Shown piece after piece: positions 7,108 to 14,149 of a DNA stretch of 20,053 nucleotides; position 1 is the stretch's first letter; every line of letters starts with the position of its first letter. The translations under genes and the position numbers were made by a program. The notes under the pieces were generated by a model that saw only the letters and a program-made list of their open reading frames with translations, was not told the origin of the DNA and made no database searches. Origin of the DNA: JAENVU01 sp964639075 (lineage in GTDB: Bacteria > Actinomycetota > Acidimicrobiia > IMCC26256 > JAENVU01); the NCBI GenBank assembly GCA_964639075.1, contig CAZXCB010000032.1:1-20053 (forward strand). The letters run 5' to 3'.

Positions 7108-7662
7108 ATGCTGCGCAAGCTTCTGACCGCTTCCGTTCTGAGCCTCGCGCTCGCCGGCCTGATCGGCGCGCCGTCGGCGGGCGCGGTCACCCTGCCGCCG
7201 GGCGACGGCGCCGTGAGCTGTGGCATCGTCGGCACCGTCAGGGTCGCGCGGCCCCTCGCGACGCCCGACACGTGGAAGGTCGTCGTTTCGGGCAAGATCG
7301 CGGGCTGCACCTACAACGGCACCGCGATCCCGTTCGTGTACGGCACGACCCGTTCGGTGGCTGTCGGCGACCCCGCGGCGGTGTGCGCAGCACTCGCGGA
7401 TGGCTCGGCCAGTGCCCGGACGAGCATCACCGTCAAGGTGAACGGCACCACGTACACGAGCGCGGTCGTCACGGTCGCGGTCGACGTGTCGCCGTCGCCA
7501 CCGGGGAGCCTGATCGAGGCGTCCGGGTCCACGACCGTCGCGGGCATCGGCGTGACCGCGAGCGTCGCGGCGCAGACCGATCGACCCCTCGGGGACCTGT
7601 GCAACGGAGCCACGAAGGTGGCGTTCCTCGGGACCGGCTCGCTCGCATGGGATCGCCCCTGA
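7108..7662 (+). CDS. Small secreted protein of unknown function
   Basis: This 184-residue protein has a classical Sec signal peptide: MLRK, a hydrophobic core to about residue 20, and an APSAGA|VT cleavage site near residue 26. The mature part is rich in Ser, Thr, Val and Gly and looks like a beta-rich extracellular domain. Four cysteines (38, 67, 93, 165) could form two disulfides. There is no lipobox. I do not recognise a family. The ATG at 7108 is preceded by a G-rich ribosome binding site (GGGGGATCC) about 8 nt upstream. The gene lies 90 nt after the glycosylase and 39 nt before the sulfotransferase gene, so it could be the first gene of a unit with that gene and the hydrolase-cyclase. 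Confidence 0.8.
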   Translation: MLRKLLTASVLSLALAGLIGAPSAGAVTLPPGDGAVSCGIVGTVRVARPLATPDTWKVVVSGKIAGCTYNGTAIPFVYGTTRSVAVGDPAAVCAALADGSASARTSITVKVNGTTYTSAVVTVAVDVSPSPPGSLIEASGSTTVAGIGVTASVAAQTDRPLGDLCNGATKVAFLGTGSLAWDRP

Positions 7663-7701
7663 CGCGGCGTGCCGTCACCCGGGCCAGACGGGAGATCCAG
7701 G

Positions 7702-8322
7702 ATGACGTTGCAGGTGGTCGGGGCCGGGGTGGGTCGAACCGGGACCCACTCGCTCAAGGTCGCGCTCGAGCAGCTGTGTGGTGGTACCTGCCACCACATG
7801 ATCGAGATGTTCGGGCGGCCCGACCAGATCGCGGGGTTCACGGCCGCGATCGACGGCGAGCCGACCGACTGGTCCGCGTTGCTGGCCGACTTCACCGCGA
7901 TGGTCGACTTCCCCGGCTCCTGCTTCTGGCGGGAGATCGCCGCCGCGAACCCGGACGCGCCCATCCTGCTGTCGACCCGTCCCGCGCCGGATTGGTACCG
8001 CAGCGCGTCGAACACGATCTTCCTGTCGCTCGACCGAGTGCCGCCCGAGCTCGCGCCATGGATGCAGGCGGTGAAGAAGATGTTGCGCGACCGGTTCAGC
8101 GACGACTTCGAGAACGAGGACGCGATGATCGCCGCCTACGAGCGGCACAACGCCGAGGTGCGGGCGGAGGTGCCGGCCGACCGGCTGATCGACTGGACGC
8201 CGAGCGACGGCTGGGAACCGATCTGCGCGGCGCTGGACCTTCCCGTGCCCGCCCAGCCCTTCCCGCTCACGAACACCACGACCGAGTTCCGGCAGATGAT
8301 CGGCATCGACCCGCCGGCCTGA
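7702..8322 (+). CDS. Sulfotransferase family protein
   Basis: This 206-residue protein resembles the Sulfotransfer_4 (PF17784) family. The N-terminal strand runs into a PAPS 5'-phosphosulfate-binding loop, GAGVGRTGTHSL (residues 7-18). The LLSTRPAPDWYRSASNTI segment carries Arg93 and Ser101, which match the 3'-phosphate-binding Arg/Ser pair. The C-terminal DWTPSDGWEPICAALDLPVP region (164-183) is typical of this small family. It likely transfers a sulfuryl group from PAPS, but the acceptor is unknown and many family members are uncharacterised. The ATG at 7702 (preceded by GGAGATCCAGG) was preferred over an earlier in-frame start at 7669 that would add 11 non-conserved residues. The hydrolase-cyclase gene starts 18 nt after the stop, so the two are probably co-transcribed. 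Confidence 0.85.
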   Translation: MTLQVVGAGVGRTGTHSLKVALEQLCGGTCHHMIEMFGRPDQIAGFTAAIDGEPTDWSALLADFTAMVDFPGSCFWREIAAANPDAPILLSTRPAPDWYRSASNTIFLSLDRVPPELAPWMQAVKKMLRDRFSDDFENEDAMIAAYERHNAEVRAEVPADRLIDWTPSDGWEPICAALDLPVPAQPFPLTNTTTEFRQMIGIDPPA

Positions 8323-8340
8323 GCACACGGGGAGGCAGGG

Positions 8341-9702
8341 GTGCAGGTTCCCGAGACGAGGTACGCCCGGTCGACCGATGGCTTGCGGCTCGCGTACCAA
8401 CGCTGGGGCGAGGGGCCGCCGCTGCTGATCGTCCCGCCGCTGGTCTCGAACATCGAGGTCGGTTGGGAGCACGAGTACTACCACCGGGTCGACGAGTACC
8501 TCGGCCGGTACATGACGTGCGCGCAGTTCGACAAGCGCGGGGTGGGCCTGTCCGATCGGCCCGACGAGATGCCGACCCTCGAGCAGCGCATCGGCGACAT
8601 CGTCACGGTGATGGACGCGCTCGGCTGGGAGCGGACGAATCTCCTCGGCTTGTCCGAGGGCGGCCTCATGAGCCAGCTGTTCGCCGCGGACTACCCCGAA
8701 CGCGTGGACCATGTGATCCTGATCGACACGATGCCCTCGCCGCGCTACTGGTCGCGGATGTTCGACCGGACCGAGCCGGGTGACCCACCGATCCTGCGGA
8801 CGACCGAGATCGTCGAGCGGTTCGACCGCCTCGTCGAGACGTGGGGTGAGGATCCGCAGTACTTCGTCGACTGGTTCGTGCCGAGCCAGCGCGACAACGA
8901 GTCGTTCGTGCGGTGGGCGGGACGGCTCGAACGCCTCTCGGCCAGCCCTCGCGACTTCGAGCGCCAGGTCCACAGCATCATGGGCCTCGACGGCGGCGAT
9001 GCGGCCGAGCGCATCACCGCGCCGACGCTCGTGATGCACGTGAAGGGCGATCGCGTGCTCAACGTCTCGGGAGGCCGGGTCCTCGCGGACGTGATCCCGG
9101 GCGCGCGCTACGTCGAGATCCCCGGCGAGGACCACTTCTGCTGGGTGATGCCCACCTGGCGCGAGATGAACGACTGCATGATCGAGTTCTGCACCGGCGC
9201 GGTGCCCGAACCCATGACCACGCGCCGGTTCGCCACGGTGCTCTTCACCGACATCGTCGGCTCGACCCAACGGTCGGCCGCGCTCGGCGACACCGCCTGG
9301 AGGGAGATCCTCGACCAGCACGACGTGATGGCCCGCAAGATCGTCGAGGATCACGCCGGTCGCGTGGTGAAGAGCACCGGCGACGGGTTGCTCGTGGTGT
9401 TCGACGTTCCGTCCCAAGGGGTCGGGTGCGGCATCGATCTCTGCCGAGCGCTGGAGGCCATCGACGTGCCGATCCGCGCCGGGGTGCACGCCGGAGAGAT
9501 CGAGGTGCACGACGACGGCGACATCTCCGGGATCGCCGTGAACCTCGCCGCCCGCGTCGAGCAGGCTGCGGCCGACGGCGAGCTGTGGGTCTCGTCGACG
9601 GTCAGGGACATGATGCTCGGTGGCGCGGCCGGCTTCGACGACCGCGGTGAGCACGCCCTCAAGGGCATCGACGGCGCCTGGAAGCTCTTCGCCGTCCGCT
9701 GA
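8341..9702 (+). CDS. Alpha/beta-hydrolase fused to class III adenylate/guanylate cyclase
   Basis: This 453-residue protein has two domains. Residues 1-280 form an alpha/beta-hydrolase with the triad Ser105 (GLSEGG nucleophile elbow), Asp237 (VKGDRVL) and His265 (GEDHFCW). Residues 297-453 form a class III nucleotide cyclase. Its metal-binding Asp304 is in FTDIVGST and Asp348 in KSTGDGLLVVF, Lys344 is at the purine-specificity position, and Asn401/Arg405 of AVNLAARVEQ are the transition-state residues. All catalytic positions are present, so a homodimeric active cyclase making cAMP (or cGMP) is plausible. The hydrolase part probably senses or processes a small molecule. No membrane segment is seen. 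The start is GTG 8341 after GGGGAGGCAGG. Many mycobacterial and other actinobacterial cyclases share this arrangement, so the fusion itself is known; the ligand is not. Confidence 0.9.
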   Translation: MQVPETRYARSTDGLRLAYQRWGEGPPLLIVPPLVSNIEVGWEHEYYHRVDEYLGRYMTCAQFDKRGVGLSDRPDEMPTLEQRIGDIVTVMDALGWERTNLLGLSEGGLMSQLFAADYPERVDHVILIDTMPSPRYWSRMFDRTEPGDPPILRTTEIVERFDRLVETWGEDPQYFVDWFVPSQRDNESFVRWAGRLERLSASPRDFERQVHSIMGLDGGDAAERITAPTLVMHVKGDRVLNVSGGRVLADVIPGARYVEIPGEDHFCWVMPTWREMNDCMIEFCTGAVPEPMTTRRFATVLFTDIVGSTQRSAALGDTAWREILDQHDVMARKIVEDHAGRVVKSTGDGLLVVFDVPSQGVGCGIDLCRALEAIDVPIRAGVHAGEIEVHDDGDISGIAVNLAARVEQAAADGELWVSSTVRDMMLGGAAGFDDRGEHALKGIDGAWKLFAVR

Positions 9703-9713
9703 CCGGGATCCGA

Positions 9714-10799
9714 CTACACGTTGAAGCGGAACTCGACGACGTCGCCGTCGGCCATGACGTAGTCCTTGCCCTCGATGCGGACCTTGCCGCGGGCTTTGGC
9801 CTCGGCCATCGAGCCGGCGTCGACGAGATCGGCGAAGGACACGACCTCGGCCTTGATGAACCCGCGCTGGAAGTCGGTGTGGATCACCCCGGCGGCCTCG
9901 GGTGCGGTCCAGCCCTCGCGGATCGTCCACGCGCGCGACTCCATCGGCCCCGCGGTCAGGAACGTCTGCAGCCCGAGCGTGTGGAACCCGACACGCGCCA
10001 GTTGATGCATGCCGGGCTCGTGTTGCCCGACGCTCGCGAGGAGCTCGGCGGCGTCGTCGTCGTCCAGCTCGAGCAGCTCGGCCTCGAGCTTGGCGTTGAG
10101 GAACACGGCGTCGGCGGGCGCCACGAGCGCGCGCAGCTCGGCCTGGAGCGCGTCGTCGGTGAGGCCCTCCTCGTCGACGTTGAACACGTAGATGAAGGGC
10201 TTGGCGGTCAGCAACGAGAGCTCGCGCAGCAGCGTGACGTCGATGCCCGCGGCCTCGGCGCCCGCGTGCAGCGGGGTGCCCGATTCGAGCAGCGCCTGCG
10301 CGGCACGCACCGCGTCGAGCACGGCGGCGTCGGTCTTGCGGCCCTTCACCTCCTTCTCGAGACGCGGGATCGCCTTCTCGATGGTCTGGAGGTCGGCGAG
10401 CATCAGCTCGGTGTGGATCACCTCGATGTCGTCGGCGGGATGGATGCGCCCGGAGACATGGATCACGTCGTCGTCGGAGAACACGCGCACGACCTGGCAG
10501 ATCGCGTCCGCCTCGCGGATGTGGGCGAGGAACTGGTTGCCGAGGCCCTCGCCCTCGCTCGCGCCCTTCACGATCCCGGCGATGTCGACGAACGACACGG
10601 TCGCCGGGACGATCTTCCCGCTGTCGAAGATCGTGGCGAGCACCTCGAGCCGTGGGTCGGGGAGCGGCACGACGCCGACGTTCGGCTCGATCGTCGCGAA
10701 CGGGTAGTTCGCGGCGAGCGCGTCGGCCTTGGTCAGCGCGTTGAACAACGTCGACTTGCCGACGTTGGGGAGTCCGACGATACCGATCGTGAGCGCCAC
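9714..10799 (-). CDS. ychF: Redox-regulated ATPase YchF (Obg-family)
   Basis: This universally conserved P-loop NTPase of the Obg family hydrolyses ATP rather than GTP and binds ribosomes; it is linked to stress and translation control. The P-loop GLPNVGKST is at residues 9-17, the G3 motif DIAG near 72-75, and the NVDE motif at about 207-210 replaces NKxD and marks ATP specificity. The C-terminal TGS domain ends in IEGKDYVMADGDVVEFRFNV. The chosen start, GTG at 10799, gives 361 residues and the usual M-A-L-T-I-G-I-V-G beginning. A GTG at 10823 would add eight residues. The gene is transcribed divergently from the small membrane protein gene and converges on the cyclase gene 11 nt away. Confidence 0.97.
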   Translation of the reverse strand: MALTIGIVGLPNVGKSTLFNALTKADALAANYPFATIEPNVGVVPLPDPRLEVLATIFDSGKIVPATVSFVDIAGIVKGASEGEGLGNQFLAHIREADAICQVVRVFSDDDVIHVSGRIHPADDIEVIHTELMLADLQTIEKAIPRLEKEVKGRKTDAAVLDAVRAAQALLESGTPLHAGAEAAGIDVTLLRELSLLTAKPFIYVFNVDEEGLTDDALQAELRALVAPADAVFLNAKLEAELLELDDDDAAELLASVGQHEPGMHQLARVGFHTLGLQTFLTAGPMESRAWTIREGWTAPEAAGVIHTDFQRGFIKAEVVSFADLVDAGSMAEAKARGKVRIEGKDYVMADGDVVEFRFNV

Positions 10800-10817
10800 G
10801 GCGGGCGAACCTAGCGG

Positions 10818-10835
10818 TGTCACACCTCGGTGACA
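10818..10835. repeat. Perfect inverted repeat between divergent genes
   Basis: TGTCAC (10818-10823) and GTGACA (10830-10835) are perfect inverted repeats with a 6-nt spacer. They lie in the 95-nt interval between the ychF start and the divergent small gene. The symmetry and spacing fit a dimeric repressor operator, but no regulator gene is adjacent, so this is tentative. Confidence 0.3.
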
Positions 10836-10894
10836 GGATGCAGCGATTCCTCCACTTCCCCGTCCCGTTCCCGGATCGCGAGTGGAGACCTACG

Positions 10895-11164
10895 ATGGCG
10901 ATCGATGAACGCACGCGCTACGAGATGTACCTCGGACTCGAGCGGACGCTCGGGACCCAGGTCGCGGACGCGGTGATGGAGCACCTTCCGCCGGTCGGCT
11001 GGGCCGACGTCGCCACGAAGCACGATCTCACCGCGCTCGAAGAGCGGATGAGCCTCCGTCTCGACGCGGCCATCAGCGCTGCGACCACACGGATGCTCGT
11101 CTTCATGATGCCGACGGTGCTCACCGCGATCGGGGTCGGGATCGCGGCCGCCCGACTCGGATGA
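10895..11164 (+). CDS. Small protein with C-terminal membrane anchor
   Basis: This 89-residue protein has a hydrophilic, partly acidic N-terminal part with a GLERTLGTQVADAVMEHLPP segment. A short amphipathic helix likely to form a coiled coil follows (about 41-64, KHDLTALEERMSLRLD). One C-terminal transmembrane helix spans roughly residues 67-87 (MLVFMMPTVLTAIGVGIAAA). The ATG at 10895 has TGGAGA 7 nt upstream; a longer reading from 10817 adds 26 residues without conserved character and was rejected. I recognise the general look (LPP-x-GW-x-D-x-ATK-x-DL, coiled coil, single membrane helix) from short actinobacterial hypothetical proteins but know no function. The gene converges on the phosphotransferase gene. 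Confidence 0.75.
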   Translation: MAIDERTRYEMYLGLERTLGTQVADAVMEHLPPVGWADVATKHDLTALEERMSLRLDAAISAATTRMLVFMMPTVLTAIGVGIAAARLG

Positions 11165-11178
11165 GTTCGTCAGAACCT

Positions 11179-11196
11179 CGGCCGGAGTGCCGGCCG
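11179..11196. terminator. Hairpin between convergent genes
   Basis: CGGCCGG (11179-11185) and CCGGCCG (11190-11196) form a perfect 7-bp stem with loop AGTG. It fills the 33-nt gap between the small membrane protein gene and the convergent phosphotransferase gene. Position and symmetry suggest a bidirectional terminator; there is no U-tract. Confidence 0.55.
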
Positions 11197-11197
11197 T

Positions 11198-12193
11198 TCA
11201 TCCGGGGCCGCCCCACCGCGACGGGTCCAGGCACCGCGAGAGCGCGGTCCATGCCAGCCGGTTGTCCTCGGTGTCTCCGTGCGGTGCACGAAAGCCCGCG
11301 ACGAACAGACAGATCTCGCACAGGTCCCATCGCAGCCGGTACAGCGCGAGTGCCGAATCGTCGGGCGCGACGCCCGTGCGTTCGCGATAGTCGGCGGCGA
11401 TCTGCGGTTCCTCGTCGATGAGCATCCAGAGGTCGCGCTCGGGCGGCGCGAGCAGCGCGGTGTCCCAGTCGACGAGGACGATGCCGTCGGGCGTCTTGAT
11501 CCGGTTGCCCCGGTGCGGCTCACCGTGCGTCGGTACCAGCGCGGACCCGCGGTTCGCCGAGTCCTCGACGAGACGGTCGTAGCGGGCGAGGGCCTGCGTG
11601 AGGGCGGCGCGGTGGTCGCGAGCCAGGGCCCGTGCCTGCTCCGCGTAGGGACCGGGGCCCCAGGGCTGGTTCGGTTCGCCGAGCGCGATGTCGAGCGTCT
11701 CCCGCTGGGGGAGCACGAAGGTTTCGACCGCCGACGCGCCGGCGATCCGCGCCTCGTGGATCGCGACGATGCGGTCCAGGACTCCGAGACGCTCCGCACG
11801 GTCGGACGGGGTGCCCCAGTCGTAGGTCTCGCCCTCGACGTGCTCGTAGAGCGCGGCCACGTAGCGGTCTTTCACTGGATACAGCAGTTGGCAGTCCCGG
11901 GTCGGGAGCGGTGCGACGACGAAGTCGAGCCCGGTGTCGCGGAGCGATCGAGCCATCGTCAGCGCGGTGGTCAGCCGCCGGGCCGCGGCCGCGCGAGTGT
12001 CCGACGCGTCCGGTCTGCGTGCGTCGAGGTCGTCGACGTTGACGAACCACCGGTCGCGACCGCTGGTCACGCGCCAGTGGTGGCTGCCGAATCCGAGCGC
12101 CACGTACTCGATCTCGGTGGCGGCGATGCCCCAGCCGGCTGCCACGGCCGCGGCGACGGTGTCGTCGTCGAGATCGTCGGGCCGGGTCAGCAT
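11198..12193 (-). CDS. APH-like phosphotransferase (kinase-fold)
   Basis: This 331-residue protein has the aminoglycoside phosphotransferase/choline kinase fold. GFGSHHWRV (34-42) matches the nucleotide-binding loop. The Brenner-type catalytic loop is HGEPHRGN (223-230) and the metal-binding Asp segment is VDWDTALLAPPERDLW (241-256). Two differences stand out. Glu225 replaces the usual catalytic Asp of HGD, and the ATP-lysine strand reads WFVNVDDLDA with Asn52 where a Lys is normal. The VDDLDA segment resembles a subgroup often annotated as spectinomycin-type phosphotransferases; I cannot say whether these changes abolish activity. The start is ATG 12193. The gene diverges from the ilvB leader, with only 85 nt between its start and the leader-peptide ATG. 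The substrate is unknown, and calling it a resistance gene would be unsupported. Confidence 0.85.
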   Translation of the reverse strand: MLTRPDDLDDDTVAAAVAAGWGIAATEIEYVALGFGSHHWRVTSGRDRWFVNVDDLDARRPDASDTRAAAARRLTTALTMARSLRDTGLDFVVAPLPTRDCQLLYPVKDRYVAALYEHVEGETYDWGTPSDRAERLGVLDRIVAIHEARIAGASAVETFVLPQRETLDIALGEPNQPWGPGPYAEQARALARDHRAALTQALARYDRLVEDSANRGSALVPTHGEPHRGNRIKTPDGIVLVDWDTALLAPPERDLWMLIDEEPQIAADYRERTGVAPDDSALALYRLRWDLCEICLFVAGFRAPHGDTEDNRLAWTALSRCLDPSRWGGPG

Positions 12194-12240
12194 CGGACCA
12201 CGGTAGCGACGGCGCGGATCGCGCCGTCGGGGGAAAAGAC

Positions 12241-12269
12241 TTGATCCGAGCCGGGTTTCGGACGATACT
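12241..12269 (+). promoter_or_regulatory. Predicted ilvBNC promoter, leaderless for the leader peptide
   Basis: TTGATC (12241-12246) and GATACT (12264-12269) are separated by exactly 17 nt and resemble a housekeeping-sigma promoter. A start point 6-10 nt after the -10 falls at 12276-12279, essentially on the leader-peptide ATG (12279). No Shine-Dalgarno precedes that ATG, which supports a leaderless mRNA. Confidence 0.55.
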
Positions 12270-12278
12270 TCCAACTTC

Positions 12279-12317
12279 ATGTACCGGATCGCCGACCTCC
12301 TCGTAATCGTTACGTAG
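12279..12317 (+). CDS. ilvB leader peptide (attenuator)
   Basis: A 12-codon reading frame, MYRIADLLVIVT followed by TAG, precedes the ilvB terminator. Residues 7-11 are Leu-Leu-Val-Ile-Val, five branched-chain residues in a row, with an Ile at position 4. GTA and GTT, uncommon codons in this GC-rich genome, are used for the valines. This is the classic design of a transcription-attenuation leader: when charged Leu, Val or Ile tRNA is scarce, the ribosome stalls here and alters folding downstream. ilvB leader peptides with this role are established in Corynebacterium and other bacteria. The peptide has no visible ribosome binding site and is probably read from the very 5' end of the mRNA. The stop codon abuts the next hairpin, whose left arm starts at 12316. 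Confidence 0.85.
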   Translation: MYRIADLLVIVT

Positions 12318-12349
12318 GCGCACGGCGGCTCTCCCGCGTCCGTGCGCCT
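12316..12349 (+). promoter_or_regulatory. Attenuator hairpin upstream of the ilvB terminator
   Basis: AGGCGCACGG (12316-12325) and CCGTGCGCCT (12340-12349) form a perfect 10-bp stem; inside it GCGG (12325-12328) can alternatively pair with CCGC (12334-12337). The left arm overlaps the leader-peptide stop, so a ribosome on the peptide controls its folding. The left arm AGGCGCAC can also pair with GTGCCCCT (12350-12357) with one mismatch, which would take up the 5' arm of the terminator. That makes it a candidate antiterminator switch. Confidence 0.7.
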
Positions 12350-12352
12350 GTG

Positions 12353-12377
12353 CCCCTCGCAACTGCGGGGGGTTTTT
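12353..12377 (+). terminator. Intrinsic terminator of the ilvBNC attenuator
   Basis: CCCCTCGC (12353-12360) and GCGGGGGG (12365-12372) form an 8-bp stem with one G-U pair and an AACT tetraloop, followed at once by TTTTT (12373-12377). This is a full intrinsic terminator, unusual in this window, located 47 nt before the ilvB ATG. It should stop transcription when the leader peptide is translated freely. Confidence 0.9.
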
Positions 12378-12424
12378 CACGTCCGGACCCCGAAGCGATC
12401 CGGACCCGAACCCGGAGTCACCCC

Positions 12425-14149
12425 ATGAAGCTCACCGGAGCCCAAGCGCTCATCCGCAGCCTCGAGATGGAAGGCACGGAGGTCATGTTCGGCCTCCCGG
12501 GCGGCGCGATCCTCCCGGTCTACGACCCGCTGATCGACTCGTCGATCCGCCACATCCTCGTGCGCCACGAGCAGGGTGCCGGCCACATGGCCGAGGGGTA
12601 CGCACACGCGACCGGCCGCCCCGGCGTGGCCATGGTGACGAGCGGACCCGCGGCCACGAACATCGTCACGCCGCTCGCCGATGCGTACATGGACTCGATC
12701 CCGCTCGTCGTGATCACGGGTCAGGTGCCGTACTCGGTGATCGGCACCGACGCCTTCCAGGAGTGCGACACGGTCGGCATCACCATGCCGGTCACCAAGC
12801 ACAACTGGCTCATCACCGACGCCCAGGACATCCCGCGCATCATCCGCGAGGCGTTCCACGTGGCGACGACGGGCCGGCCGGGTCCGGTGCTCGTCGACGT
12901 GCCCAAGGACATCGCGAACCAGCTCATGAGCTGGGACTGGCCGGAGTCCGTCGACCTGCCCGGCTACAAGCCCAACCTCAAGGGCCATCCGAAGCAGATC
13001 AAGGACGCCGCGAAGCTCATCGGCGACGCGCGCCGGCCCGTGATCTACGCCGGCGGTGGGATCCTCAAGGCACGGGCGGCCGAGGCGTTGCGGGAGCTCG
13101 CCGAGGCCACCGGCATCCCCGTCGTCACGACGCTGATGGCGCGCGGCGCGTTCCCGGACAGCCACGAGCTCGCGCTCGGCATGCCGGGCATGCACGGCAA
13201 CTACACGGCCATCACCGCCATGCAGAGGTCCGACCTGCTCATCGCGCTCGGCGCGCGCTTCGACGACCGGGTGACCGGCAAGCTCGACGGCTTCGCGCCC
13301 GATGCGAAGGTCATCCACGTCGACGTGGATCCGGCCGAGCTCGGCAAGGTGCGCCGCCCTGACGTCCCGATCGTGGGGGACTGCCGCAACGTGATCGAGC
13401 GGCTCACGACCGCGGTCAAGGCGGACCAGGCCAAGCGCGAGCGTCCCGATCTCTCGGAGTGGCTCGCCACGGTGCGCGGCTGGCAGGTGGAGCACCCGCT
13501 CGCATACGACCAACCCGAGGGCGGTCCGCTCAAGCCGCAGTACGTCATCGAGGCGCTGCGCGCCAACACGCCCGACGACACGATCCTCGCGTCGGGGGTG
13601 GGGCAGCACCAGATGTGGGCCAGCCAGCACTGGCGCTTCGAGCACCCCTACTCGTGGGTGAACTCGGGTGGTCTGGGCACGATGGGCTTCTCGGTGCCGG
13701 CCGCCATCGGGGCCAAGGTGGGATGTCCCGACAAGATGGTCTGGGCGGTCGACGGCGACGGTTGCTTCCAGATGACGGCGCAGGAGATGGTCACGGCCGC
13801 GGCCGAGAGGATCCCGGTGAAGATCGCGATCCTCAACAACGCCTACCTCGGCATGGTGCGACAGTGGCAGGAGCTCTTCTACGAGGAGCGCTACAGCGAG
13901 GTGTACCTCTCGCCCGACCTGCCGGACTACGTGATGTGGGCCGAGGCGATGGGCTGCGCGGGCTTCCGGGTGGAGACACCCGAGGACGTCGTCCCGACGA
14001 TCGAGAAGGCGAACGCGATCGACGACCGTCCGGTGGTCATCGACTTCCGCACCGACTACCGGGAGAAGGTGTACCCGATGGTGGCCGCCGGGACGACCAA
14101 CGACGAGGTCATCCTCGGTCCCGAGGCCGACACGCGGGGAGGGCGATGA
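12425..14149 (+). CDS. ilvB: Acetohydroxyacid synthase, large (catalytic) subunit
   Basis: This 574-residue thiamine-diphosphate enzyme joins pyruvate with pyruvate or 2-oxobutyrate in the first common step of valine/leucine and isoleucine synthesis. Glu49 in LVRHEQGAGHMAEGYA activates ThDP. The ThDP/Mg2+ motif is DGDGCFQMTAQEM (443-455) with Asn471/Asn472 in ILNNAYLGMVRQWQ. The FAD-binding middle domain includes GARFDDRVTGKL. Length and layout match full AHAS subunits. The ATG at 12425 has GGAG about 8 nt upstream and begins the conserved M-K-L-T-G-A start. Expression should depend on readthrough of the attenuator before it. The stop overlaps the ilvN start (ATGA), giving the usual coupled synthesis of both subunits. 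Confidence 0.98.
   Translation: MKLTGAQALIRSLEMEGTEVMFGLPGGAILPVYDPLIDSSIRHILVRHEQGAGHMAEGYAHATGRPGVAMVTSGPAATNIVTPLADAYMDSIPLVVITGQVPYSVIGTDAFQECDTVGITMPVTKHNWLITDAQDIPRIIREAFHVATTGRPGPVLVDVPKDIANQLMSWDWPESVDLPGYKPNLKGHPKQIKDAAKLIGDARRPVIYAGGGILKARAAEALRELAEATGIPVVTTLMARGAFPDSHELALGMPGMHGNYTAITAMQRSDLLIALGARFDDRVTGKLDGFAPDAKVIHVDVDPAELGKVRRPDVPIVGDCRNVIERLTTAVKADQAKRERPDLSEWLATVRGWQVEHPLAYDQPEGGPLKPQYVIEALRANTPDDTILASGVGQHQMWASQHWRFEHPYSWVNSGGLGTMGFSVPAAIGAKVGCPDKMVWAVDGDGCFQMTAQEMVTAAAERIPVKIAILNNAYLGMVRQWQELFYEERYSEVYLSPDLPDYVMWAEAMGCAGFRVETPEDVVPTIEKANAIDDRPVVIDFRTDYREKVYPMVAAGTTNDEVILGPEADTRGGR

Noticed and set aside
10817..10894. N-terminal extension of the small membrane protein from 10817
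   Set aside because: The added 26 residues look non-coding and overlap the inverted repeat; ATG 10895 has a good ribosome binding site.
7675..10914. A minus-strand open frame of over 1,000 codons across the sulfotransferase, cyclase and ychF region
   Set aside because: It is antisense or out of frame to confident genes (sulfotransferase, cyclase, ychF) and has no recognisable domain.
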